The notes beneath the pieces are model-generated. The model did no database searches and was not told the origin of the DNA. It worked only from the letters and a program-made list of their open reading frames with translations. From contig JAIRYX010000376.1 of the NCBI GenBank assembly GCA_031267635.1, positions 1 to 15,272 of the forward strand: a DNA stretch of 15,272 nt. Direction: 5' to 3'. A program made the position numbers and the translations under genes. This DNA is from Planctomycetaceae bacterium. GTDB taxonomy: Bacteria > Planctomycetota > Planctomycetia > Pirellulales > Thermoguttaceae. Below, piece by piece: positions 7,817 to 14,770 of this stretch. Each line of letters starts with the position of its first letter. The first letter of the stretch is position 1.

Positions 7817-8907
7817 ACTGCAACGACATAACAAATGGCGAAAACGATTCGATTTTTGCCCTCATTGCCCGGTGTATTGTCCATTTTGGCGGCTTTACGC
7901 TTGTCGAACTTCTGGTGGTGATTGCGATCATTGGCATTTTGATCGCGCTTCTACTTCCTGCGGTGCAGGCAGCGCGTGAAGCCGCAAGGCGAATGCAGTG
8001 TTCGAACAGCATCAAGCAAATCGGGTTGGCGATGCACAATTACAGTGACACGCTCCAATCACTTCCGCCGGGGTGTATGTATCACGGATGGATGAACGTT
8101 GCCGAAGCGAACAATATCACCGGCGCGGGGAGTCCGTCTCCGGACGGAATGTGGGGATGGCCTCTGTTTCTCTTGCCGTATTGCGAACAGCAAGCGATTT
8201 ACAGCCAATTTGATTTCACCAAAAGAGCGTACGCTTACGCCGTCGGGTTTAAATATAACCCGTATAATTCCGAAGGCGGAGTTGACGCCGCCGGCGACAC
8301 GGGAAATCAGGCGGTTGCGGACAAATGTCCCGCGTTTTTACGTTGCCCGTCTTCTCCCAAAGCGAGTGAAAAACAACCGTTCAGCAACAAAGATTATGCC
8401 GTTCCTTCCATCGACCAAGCGGAACGGACATTGCATTCAACAGTGAGCCGATGTAACACGATGGCGGCTTTCTCGCAAAACAGCGGAGTAACATTTGCCG
8501 ACGTTACCGACGGACTTTCTCATACTTTTATTAGTTTAGAATCGTCCTGCGTGACTCCTTCCAAAGCGGCGTCCAATGTGAATTATCCGAATCACTTCAA
8601 CACGAATCCTTTCCTTTTTGTTCATCACGCCGGACAAGGATTTGTGATGTGCGCCCGAAGTCAGGAAGGAAATATGAATATGCGTCCCAACGAATTGGGT
8701 TATACTTATCCCGGTCGTATTGCGCGAAGTTATCATACAGGCGGAGTCAACGGCGGCATGGGCGACGGTGCGGTTATTTTTATTTCCGATACAATTAATA
8801 CCGATGTGTGGAAAGCGACGTTCACTCGGAATCAAGCCGGAACGACAGTTGGAGTCAATACAACATCGGAATTTGGAGGCGGAAACCAAACAGCAGAAGC
8901 GAATTAG
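7789..8907 (+). CDS. DUF1559 prepilin-type N-terminal cleavage/methylation protein
   Basis: In the frame as given this is 372 residues from a GTG at 7789 that has no visible RBS. The true start is probably the ATG at 7712, joined through the G tract. The signature is GG then FTLVELLVVIAIIGIL, the type IV prepilin cleavage and methylation motif; cleavage would fall between Gly and Phe at 7893/7894. It is followed by LLPAVQAAREAARR, the standard start of planctomycete DUF1559 proteins. The H-X9-DG motif of this family is present as HTGGVNGGMGDG, with His encoded at 8734. These proteins are pseudopilin-like and probably act at the cytoplasmic membrane or cell surface; their exact role is not established. 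No ATG, GTG or TTG exists in this frame between the G run and the cleavage site, so expression depends on the G-tract region. A terminator-like hairpin follows. Confidence 0.9.
   Translation: MRGGGDGYINCNDITNGENDSIFALIARCIVHFGGFTLVELLVVIAIIGILIALLLPAVQAAREAARRMQCSNSIKQIGLAMHNYSDTLQSLPPGCMYHGWMNVAEANNITGAGSPSPDGMWGWPLFLLPYCEQQAIYSQFDFTKRAYAYAVGFKYNPYNSEGGVDAAGDTGNQAVADKCPAFLRCPSSPKASEKQPFSNKDYAVPSIDQAERTLHSTVSRCNTMAAFSQNSGVTFADVTDGLSHTFISLESSCVTPSKAASNVNYPNHFNTNPFLFVHHAGQGFVMCARSQEGNMNMRPNELGYTYPGRIARSYHTGGVNGGMGDGAVIFISDTINTDVWKATFTRNQAGTTVGVNTTSEFGGGNQTAEAN
7793..7804 (+). repeat. Homopolymer run of 12 G at the 5' end of the DUF1559 gene
   Basis: Twelve consecutive G sit at the junction between the ATG-initiated leader frame and the DUF1559 frame. 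Runs of this length slip readily in replication and are the usual basis of contingency loci. Lengths of 10 or 13 would put the ATG at 7712 in frame with the prepilin-type protein; lengths of 11 or 12 would not. This is also the kind of site where sequencing length errors occur. Confidence 0.9.
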
Positions 8908-8929
8908 TAAAAACATGAAGCATTTTGGC

Positions 8930-8968
8930 GAGTTGCCGCTAGGAAACGAGCGGTAGCTTAAACTTTTT
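8930..8968 (+). terminator. Probable rho-independent terminator of the DUF1559 gene
   Basis: gagttgccgct (8930-8940) can pair with agcggtagctt (8949-8959) with some G-U pairs around an 8-base loop, followed by aaacttttt. It begins 22 bases after the stop codon and just precedes repeat copy B. Confidence 0.5.
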
Positions 8969-8971
8969 ATA

Positions 8972-9097
8972 CTCTTCACACTTTAAAAATCGGTTTTCCT
9001 TCCTGAAGGGACATGAGGAACAAAAGGGATTTTGGGGACGTGATGAACGATGAGCGATCAACATTGTCTGAAAAGTCGGAATTACAAGTGTAAGGAG
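8972..9097 (-). repeat. Family I intergenic repeat, full-length copy B with terminal inverted repeats
   Basis: The 26-base ends (8972-8997 and 9072-9097) are imperfect inverted repeats, about 17 of 26 paired by my count. The interior holds GGGAC-type motifs (9008-9039) and a 7-base tandem repeat (9043-9063). Both ends and the right interior match copy E at 13446-13555, and the left half matches copy A in reverse. No coding capacity is seen. It resembles a MITE or other short palindromic intergenic element. Confidence 0.8.
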
Positions 9098-9155
9098 TCT
9101 ATCAATTGACATTGTATCCTGTTATAAAGTGGTCATTTTGTAAAAAAGACTGCTT

Positions 9156-9161
9156 TATAAT
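9156..9161 (+). promoter_or_regulatory. Possible -10 box for the lipoprotein gene
   Basis: TATAAT at 9156-9161 is a perfect -10 hexamer 36 bases before the ATG at 9198. No good -35 box sits at 16-18 bases, so the call rests on one hexamer. TTGACA at 9106-9111 is too far away to pair with it. Confidence 0.35.
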
Positions 9162-9197
9162 AGGGAAATTTTTAATCTTATTTTAAAAACCATAAAA

Positions 9198-9608
9198 ATG
9201 ATGAAACTCAAAAAAACACTTTTTCTCTGTTTGCTTTCGCTGACTTTTGTTGTGTCGGGTTGCGGGCCCAAACAACCGTATCCGATTGTTCCGGTGGAAG
9301 GAACGGCGTCATGGCAAGGAAAAACGCTTCCGAAAAACTTTATTATTGTTTTTCAACCGGAAGACGGCAGTCCTGAAAGTAAAGGATACCTCAAAAGAGA
9401 CGACGGATCGTTTCAAATGTTGCATACGCCGCAATTTGACGGCGTAAGAACCGGAGCGTCGAAAGTTTATGTGCTATGGGGACTGCAAGGAACAGAACCT
9501 GTCCCGAAAGAATATAAAGACCTTATCGCAAAATACAGTACGCCGCAAACAGGAATTCAAGTTCAAGTTACCAAAAAAGATTTGAATATGAAGATTGATT
9601 TTCCGTAA
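9198..9608 (+). CDS. Small secreted lipoprotein with carboxypeptidase-regulatory-like fold
   Basis: The 136-residue protein has a basic start, a hydrophobic segment and a lipobox VSGC ending at Cys22, so it should be lipid-anchored. The mature part begins with VEGTASWQGKTLPKNFIIVF, followed by QPEDG and later a PKEYKD segment. This is the pattern of the short planctomycete lipoproteins (typically VxGTVTxxGKPL...VxFxP) often found next to DUF1559 genes; the fold is a small beta-sandwich resembling carboxypeptidase regulatory domains. The function is unknown. A second ATG follows directly at 9201 and there is no Shine-Dalgarno sequence, so the exact start is uncertain by one codon. Repeat copy B separates it from the DUF1559 gene, so it probably has its own promoter. 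Confidence 0.85.
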   Translation: MMKLKKTLFLCLLSLTFVVSGCGPKQPYPIVPVEGTASWQGKTLPKNFIIVFQPEDGSPESKGYLKRDDGSFQMLHTPQFDGVRTGASKVYVLWGLQGTEPVPKEYKDLIAKYSTPQTGIQVQVTKKDLNMKIDFP

Positions 9609-9615
9609 TATTGAG

Positions 9616-9798
9616 CATGAGGGACAAAAGGGACACGAGAGATGTTTGGAACAGGAGAGCTACTTGAGAAAGCAACTCCTAAAATCAAAAGAGCAATCTC
9701 TGAAATCCAAAACAACTTCTGTCCTAGCAGTCTCTTGAGTCCCAATTGTCCCTCATGTCCCTTTTTATAACGAAAACCGAATTTAACAGAGTGAAGAG
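9616..9798. repeat. Family I intergenic repeat, rearranged copy C/D
   Basis: Arms 9616-9642 and 9731-9757 are 27-base inverted repeats with 4 mismatches by my count, built from the GGGAC-type interior motifs of the family. Next to the second arm, 9773-9798 matches the 26-base end seen in copies A, B and E. The 88 bases between the arms (9643-9730) do not match other copies. The structure follows the lipoprotein stop by 8 bases. Confidence 0.6.
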
Positions 9799-9872
9799 TA
9801 CAAATAAAAAGTTTGCAATGGTAAAATCTTTCTGGTAAACTTGAAAGCGATCCAATTTATGGCGACACAAAG

Positions 9873-9910
9873 TATAATCATTTCTTTTAAAACAGAGTAA
9901 ACTCTAAAAG
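9873..9910 (+). promoter_or_regulatory. Possible -10 box and palindrome before the HZS-like/SUMF1 gene
   Basis: TATAAT at 9873-9878 is a perfect -10 hexamer, but no convincing -35 is seen. It is followed by a palindrome: agagt (9894-9898) with actct (9901-9905), flanked by ctttt (9884-9888) and aaaag (9906-9910). This would lie at or just after the transcription start, suggesting an operator or a leader hairpin next to the GGAGG RBS (9913-9917). Confidence 0.35.
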
Positions 9911-9921
9911 ATGGAGGAATA

Positions 9922-12900
9922 ATGATGCGTCATTTGTTTGTTTTGATTTTGTTCACGTTTTGTTCGGCAAATATGCTGTCGGCTTATGACAACGGCGTTG
10001 TGCCGATCAATACGCCGGAATCGGCGAAACGTTTGATCAATGATTTGACGGAAACTTACGGCGAAAAATATCCGCGCGGTGCGGAATTTTTACAACGGCT
10101 CGAAAAAATTGATCCGAAAAATCAAACGGCTCTCGACGCCTTGATTCGCGAAGCGGCGTTGGCGAATCCGATTCTGGATTTTGACAAGATTCTTTGTGTC
10201 AGACGCAAGCCGCAGAAAAACAGCGTCGGCTTCACCGCTCTCAATGCTTACACGGAAGACACGATTCCGCGCAAAGATTGGGATAACGAAATCATGATTT
10301 TAAGTAACCTTCACGGCGACCCAAAACTTACGCCGGTTTACAAACATCCGAACAACTCCATCATGCGCGATCTTGATTTACACTTCGACGCACAGAAATT
10401 TTTGTTCGCTTCCGTCAACGATAAAGGGAATTGGGCGGTGTTTGAGGTTGGTCTCGACGGAAATGGGTTACGCGAATTAACGCCCAATGACCAAACAGAT
10501 ATTCAATGGTTCGATCCTTGTTATCTTGCCGAAGACGGCGTGATTTTGAGTTTCTCCACTGCCGGATTGCAAGGCGTGCCATGTGTTGCGGGTTCGGCAA
10601 AAGTCGCGTCGCTCTACCGTGTTGATACGAATAAAAATAACGTGCGGCAATTGACGTTTGAACAAGACAGCGGTTGGCATCCGCGATTATTGAACGATGG
10701 TCGCGTGATGTATTTGCGTTGGCAATATACGGAAACGCCGCATTATTTTGACCGAATGCTCTTCACCATGTCGCCGGACGGTCGTCAACAAAAAGCTCTT
10801 TGGGGAAGCGGCGCGTTTTTTCCAACCGCTTACAAACATGCGCGTCCGGTGTTGACGCATCCGAGCATGGTGCTTGGAGTTGTGAGCGGACATCATTCGT
10901 TGCCGGAAGCGGGACGGCTCATGTTGGTTGACCCGAATCTCGGAACGCATTACCCTTTTCGTTACGACCCGAAAACGAAGGAATGGGGTAAACCCGGAAC
11001 GCATAGCGATATTTATCCGCGAGTTTATCCAAAAGAAGTTACCGGCTGCGTTCAGGAAATTCCCGGTTGGGGACGCGACGTGATCGGCAACGTTTACGAC
11101 AATCAAGGCGGCGATTGCAAATACACGTTTGCGTTTCCGTTCCCGCTCAACGAAAAATACTTCCTGACAAGTATGTGGCTTGATCACAAAGGAACATGGG
11201 GACTTTGGCTTGTCGATAAATTCGACAACATGGTCAAACTTTACGATTTACCGGACGCGGGATTGTTTGAACCGGTTCCTTTGACTTCACGAATACGTCC
11301 GCCGGTTCGTCCCGACTTGACCGCGCCGGACGCGAAAGAAGGAACAATGTTTATTACGGATATTTATCACGGACGCGGGTTGCCCGGAATCCCGCGCGGG
11401 AAGGCGAAGGCGTTGCGGATATTTTCGTATCATTTCGCGTATTGGGGAACGGGTAATTACACGGCTATCGGCGAGTTTTCAGGTTACGATATTAAGCGGA
11501 TTATTGGTACGGTTCCGATTGAGGAGGACGGTTCGGTCTGTTTCAAAGTTCCCGCCAACACGCCGATTTCCATGCAAGTTCTTGACGAAGACGGCGCGGC
11601 AATTCAAATGATGCAAAGTTGGACAATCGCAATGCCGGGCGAAAACGTTTCGTGTGTTGGTTGTCATGAAAAAACAAACGAAGTTACCCCAGCCAAAAAT
11701 ACCATCGCCTCCCGAAAACCGCCGCAAGATATTACGGATTGGTTCGGCAAACCGCGACCTTTCGCGTATCAAACGGAAGTCCAACCGGTGTTGGATCAAT
11801 ATTGCGTCGGCTGTCATAACGATACGAATAAAAAAGAAACGGGGATTTTGTCCTTCATTCCAAACGGTGCGGGCGATTGGCAAAAAGATCAATCTTATCA
11901 ATCGCTGCATCCTTTCGTCCGCCGACCGGGAACGGAAAATGATATTGCGACAAAAAAGCCGATGGATTTTCACGCGAGTACAAGCGAGTTCATCCAACGT
12001 TTACGGCGCGGGCATTACGGCGTTCAACTTGACCGCGAGGCGTGGGAACGATTTTATACGTGGATTGATTTGAACGCGCCATATCGCGGCAGTTGGAATT
12101 CGGCGAAAAACGAAACGCGACGGTTAGAGTTGCAAAAATTATACGCGGGAATCGACGATAACCCCGAAGATGAGTTTCGTAATTCAGTTCAAACAAAAAA
12201 ACAATTAACTAAAAAATTTGCGCCGCCCGAAGTTGTTCCGCCGCAAAAAATCAAGGAATTACTGAAACACAACGACGACGGGACATGGGCGTTTCGGAAA
12301 TCAATAGGACCGTTGCCCAAAGTGGTCGGCGATAACGTTAAAGCCCAAAATTTTCCGTTCAAATATACCGAAGCAAAAAGACGGCAAGATGAAGCGGCGG
12401 TCAAATATCAGGCTTTAGACGAGAACGGCGAACCGATTTCGTTGATCAGCTCAAAAGGAAAACCTGCAACTATCACGGTTACAAATGAGACAATGTTGTC
12501 GGTAGAGTTTCAACCGGAATATTTATTTGTCCTTAAAGGAACAAGGCAGTACCCGCAAAAATTCATACGTTTCAAGCGTATTCCCGCCGGTGAATTGGTA
12601 ATGGGTTCTGTTGACGGATTTAGCGACGAAAGACCGCGTGCAGGTGTGAAAATTGAAAAGCCGTTTTGGATTTGCGAGACCGAAATTACCAACGGGCAAT
12701 ATACGTTATTTGATCCTGAACATGATACGGGTTATGAGGGCGAACATGGTTTTGACCATATTTCACCGGGTTATATTGCGAATCATCCCGATCAACCGGT
12801 TGCGCGGGTGAGTTGGCAGGAGGCGATGAAATTTTGTGAGTGGTTATCTGAAAAAACCGGTAAAAAAGTTACGTTGCCGACGGAAGCGCAATGGGAATGG

Positions 12901-13428
12901 GCGGCGCGTGCGGGAACGGATCAAGCGTTTTATTTTGGACATCGTTTTGCGGATTTTTCGTACAGTGCCAATCTTGCGGATGCGGGGTTACGGAAAACGT
13001 TTCAAATGCATGAGGGCAATGAATGGGACGGAGTTGACCGAATGCGACCGGCGAATTTTATGGCGCAAGGCGGGAGTTCGTTGATCAAACACCGGCGTTA
13101 TTTTCCGGTTGATTATTTATTTCCGTTGCGCGATGACCGATTTACGGACAAATGGTTTACGGTTGACTATGTGAAACAATACGAACCGAATGCGTGGGGA
13201 CTTTACGACGTGATCGGCAACGTTTGGGAATGGACGCGAAGCAATTATGAACCGTATCCTTACAACGAAAACGACGGACGCAACGACGGCGATTTAACGA
13301 AGAAAAAAGCCGTTCGCGGCGGTTCGCACGCCGACCGTCCCAAAGTTATCGGCTCCGCTGTGCGCGTTCCGTATGAATCGTATCAAAAAATTCACAACGT
13401 CGGCTTTCGTCCGATTATCGAAGAGTGA
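9922..13428 (+). CDS. Secreted three-part protein: HZS-alpha-like propeller, two CXXCH heme sites, C-terminal SUMF1/FGE-like domain
   Basis: The protein has 1168 residues; a second ATG at 9925 fits the GGAGG RBS (9913-9917) better. An N-terminal signal peptide ends near residue 20 (LSA). Residues about 100-480 look like a TolB-type beta-propeller (repeated VDPNLG, SPDGRQQ and LDGNGLRELT turns). The segment from residue 533 (PIEEDGSVCFKVPANTPI) to CVGCH at 578-582 is typical of the hydrazine-synthase-alpha-like family. A second CVGCH at 628-632 gives two c-type heme sites, so it should be periplasmic or extracytoplasmic. Residues about 880-1165 form a SUMF1/FGE-sulfatase-like domain (TEAQWEWAARAG, GNVWEWTRS at 1099, RGGSH, GFRPI). 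The catalytic cysteine pair of true formylglycine-generating enzymes is absent after RGGS, so that activity is unlikely. The substrate is unknown; true hydrazine synthesis is not implied. Confidence 0.9.
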   Translation: MMRHLFVLILFTFCSANMLSAYDNGVVPINTPESAKRLINDLTETYGEKYPRGAEFLQRLEKIDPKNQTALDALIREAALANPILDFDKILCVRRKPQKNSVGFTALNAYTEDTIPRKDWDNEIMILSNLHGDPKLTPVYKHPNNSIMRDLDLHFDAQKFLFASVNDKGNWAVFEVGLDGNGLRELTPNDQTDIQWFDPCYLAEDGVILSFSTAGLQGVPCVAGSAKVASLYRVDTNKNNVRQLTFEQDSGWHPRLLNDGRVMYLRWQYTETPHYFDRMLFTMSPDGRQQKALWGSGAFFPTAYKHARPVLTHPSMVLGVVSGHHSLPEAGRLMLVDPNLGTHYPFRYDPKTKEWGKPGTHSDIYPRVYPKEVTGCVQEIPGWGRDVIGNVYDNQGGDCKYTFAFPFPLNEKYFLTSMWLDHKGTWGLWLVDKFDNMVKLYDLPDAGLFEPVPLTSRIRPPVRPDLTAPDAKEGTMFITDIYHGRGLPGIPRGKAKALRIFSYHFAYWGTGNYTAIGEFSGYDIKRIIGTVPIEEDGSVCFKVPANTPISMQVLDEDGAAIQMMQSWTIAMPGENVSCVGCHEKTNEVTPAKNTIASRKPPQDITDWFGKPRPFAYQTEVQPVLDQYCVGCHNDTNKKETGILSFIPNGAGDWQKDQSYQSLHPFVRRPGTENDIATKKPMDFHASTSEFIQRLRRGHYGVQLDREAWERFYTWIDLNAPYRGSWNSAKNETRRLELQKLYAGIDDNPEDEFRNSVQTKKQLTKKFAPPEVVPPQKIKELLKHNDDGTWAFRKSIGPLPKVVGDNVKAQNFPFKYTEAKRRQDEAAVKYQALDENGEPISLISSKGKPATITVTNETMLSVEFQPEYLFVLKGTRQYPQKFIRFKRIPAGELVMGSVDGFSDERPRAGVKIEKPFWICETEITNGQYTLFDPEHDTGYEGEHGFDHISPGYIANHPDQPVARVSWQEAMKFCEWLSEKTGKKVTLPTEAQWEWAARAGTDQAFYFGHRFADFSYSANLADAGLRKTFQMHEGNEWDGVDRMRPANFMAQGGSSLIKHRRYFPVDYLFPLRDDRFTDKWFTVDYVKQYEPNAWGLYDVIGNVWEWTRSNYEPYPYNENDGRNDGDLTKKKAVRGGSHADRPKVIGSAVRVPYESYQKIHNVGFRPIIEE

Positions 13429-13440
13429 AATGATTTCACT
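13424..13440. other. Palindrome overlapping the stop codon of the HZS-like/SUMF1 gene
   Basis: agtgaaat (13424-13431) and atttcact (13433-13440) are perfect complements around one central base and include the TGA stop at 13426-13428. It sits five bases before repeat copy E. It may help 3' end formation; there is no T-run. Confidence 0.35.
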
Positions 13441-13445
13441 GTACA

Positions 13446-13555
13446 CTCCTCACACTTTAAAATTCGGCTTTCATCAAACAAGAGTGGGACGTGATGAACG
13501 ATCAACGATGAGCGATCAACACTGTCTGAAAAGTCGAAATTTCAAGTGTGAGGAG
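13446..13555 (-). repeat. Family I intergenic repeat, best-preserved copy E with 26-bp terminal inverted repeats
   Basis: The ends 13446-13471 and 13530-13555 are inverted repeats matching at 23 of 26 positions by my count. The element is 110 bp, non-coding, and in the same orientation as copy B. Its interior has four units of a 7-base repeat (13494-13521) where copy B has three, and it lacks about 30 bases of GGGAC-type sequence present in B. No clear target-site duplication is seen. Confidence 0.85.
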
Positions 13556-13588
13556 TAGAAGCAATTTTTGAGATTCTTTGTCTTATTT

Positions 13589-13904
13589 GTAACTATTCAG
13601 TCGATCAAACCCAATAGTCCATACAGGGCAACTGAATAGTTACCGTCAATTCTACCGGAAAATATTATTATTGCCGCTCTTATTTATAAAATTTCCTTAT
13701 TAGTCCCGAATTGCACCAATATGCGCCCTTATTCTTTGTTTAATTTTTTTTGATAAAAATCCATGATCTAAAAAATAAGAACATAAGGGCGCGTTGCAGG
13801 ACTTTGTGGGCTACTAATGGAAACTTGATAAATAAGAGCTGTAATGGTAGAGTCTTTCAGATAATTGCAATAGTAAAGCCGTTCGGGTAACTCTACAGTT
13901 GCCC
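13589..13904. repeat. Family II composite foldback element
   Basis: There are several nested complementary arms. gtaactattcagt (13589-13601) pairs perfectly with actgaatagttac (13631-13643). Positions 13626-13644 pair with 13886-13904 (17 of 19). gctcttatttat (13676-13687) pairs perfectly with 13828-13839, and gcgcccttat (13723-13732) with 13783-13792; sequence between these arms is also partly complementary. The whole is about 316 bp, AT-rich, without a gene. Related sequence recurs at 14051 and 15208, so it is a repeat family. A short related stretch (aatggtaaaatctttctggtaa, near 9818-9839) resembles 13842-13865. Confidence 0.7.
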
Positions 13905-13918
13905 TATGCGGATTTAGA

Positions 13919-14017
13919 CTCGTCACATTTTAAAATTTGTTTCTCACAAAGACACCAAGAACACCGAGAGATTCTAAAAAATAAATTCTTTGTGCCTCCG
14001 TGCCTTTGTGAGAAAAC
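13919..14017. repeat. Family I-like end followed by a CACAAAG inverted repeat
   Basis: 13919-13942 resembles the 26-base end of family I. It runs into gtttctcacaaag (13939-13951), which pairs with ctttgtgagaaaac (14004-14017, one bulged base). The arms contain CACAAAGACACCAAGAACACC-type sequence, a style of intergenic repeat seen in many environmental bacterial genomes. Nothing coding is recognised. Confidence 0.55.
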
Positions 14018-14261
14018 ATAAATTGAAAGTAGTTTTAGTATATTTGGCTTGGGCAACTGAATACTTGAAAAATATTATATGCATTTATGGAAATATTTTT
14101 AGTACATTGTTGTTTTACCGCTCATTTTTTACGAAATATTCCGACATGAGTCAATATCAATCCGCTTTTTTATTTTTTCCTGTTGATTTTGTTTCTCAAG
14201 TGTCTATAATGAGGTAAAAGAAGTAATCGTTTTGATTTTGTTATTACCGATTGGAAAAAAT
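14018..14261. other. AT-rich gap without a recognisable gene
   Basis: This stretch holds a 13-base exact copy (14051-14063, gggcaactgaata) of a family II arm, followed by related AT-rich sequence. Otherwise nothing convincing is seen. The open frame across it starts inside the preceding repeat and is not credible as a gene. Confidence 0.5.
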
Positions 14262-14429
14262 ATCTTTGTATAATCTTCTTTTTCTGTGTCTTAAGAAGCG
14301 GAAAAGAGCGATTTATATTACAAAGATAATGGCATATTGCAGCTACTGTATTACTCCTACTAATCCAAACATGGCGGTTGATTGATTTAGTACCGTTCAT
14401 TTAGTCAAGTAATGCACTACACAGTAGCT
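14262..14429 (+). other. Two adjacent imperfect hairpins; possible structured RNA or foldback remnant
   Basis: Hairpin 1: atctttgta (14262-14270) pairs with tacaaagat (14319-14327), with cttctt (14275-14280) and aagaag (14293-14298) inside. Hairpin 2: agctactg (14341-14348) pairs with cagtagct (14422-14429), with attac (14350-14354)/gtaat (14409-14413) and tactaa (14358-14363)/ttagta (14387-14392) inside. The strand is unknown and no RNA family is recognised. AT-rich sequence makes some pairing expected by chance. Confidence 0.3.
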
Positions 14430-14466
14430 TCCGGGAATCCAAAAGATTTTCACCCAAAAAAAGTAA

Positions 14467-14661
14467 CAAAGTATTATTAACCGGAGACGCAAAGCGAATC
14501 CCCAACCAGGACGCCCCATTATTTTAGTTTTAGAATATCTCTTGAAATATCAATTTAACCACAAAGTCGCTGATAAACTCAAAAAATATAAAAAGATAGA
14601 AATTCACAACCTTTATTATTTCAATAAGCGATCAAAAATTACTAGGAATAATAGTTTGTAA
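14467..14661 (+). pseudogene. Possible coding remnant, weakly transposase-like
   Basis: An open stretch of 64 codons has no ATG and no RBS. It contains RRRKANPQPGRP followed by ILVLEYLLKYQF. This loosely recalls the N-terminal region of IS5-group transposases (a basic GRP segment, then an LEYLREYxTYxH-type helix). The rest is lysine-rich and unrecognised. It could equally be chance in AT-rich DNA. Nothing else is seen between 14430 and 14760. Confidence 0.2.
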
Positions 14662-14770
14662 ATTATACCGTTTGACGATTTTTTGAACTCCAGTTTTTAT
14701 GATGCGAGCTATGGTGAAATAGATATTTTGAGAGATTTATTGTTTTAAAATCGTTGAAAGGAGATAAATT

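Noticed and set aside
9642..9770. 42-codon open frame after the lipoprotein gene (MFGTGELLEKATPKI...)
   Set aside because: It starts and ends inside the repeat arms C and D, the C-terminal third is repeat-derived Pro/Cys/Ser sequence, and the RBS-like GAGAG is too close to the ATG.
9922..13428. True hydrazine synthase or anammox locus
   Set aside because: Only an alpha-like architecture is present, fused to SUMF1, with no beta or gamma subunits nearby. Such homologues occur in organisms with no known anammox metabolism.
9922..13428. Functional formylglycine-generating enzyme for sulfatase maturation
   Set aside because: The catalytic cysteine pair after RGGS is absent and no sulfatase gene lies in the window.
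13990..14217. 75-codon hydrophobic open frame
   Set aside because: It begins inside an inverted repeat arm, includes a family II fragment, has no RBS and shows no family resemblance.
14170..14400. 76-codon minus-strand open frame
   Set aside because: Low-complexity, Lys/Arg-rich, no RBS, and it overlaps both candidate hairpins.
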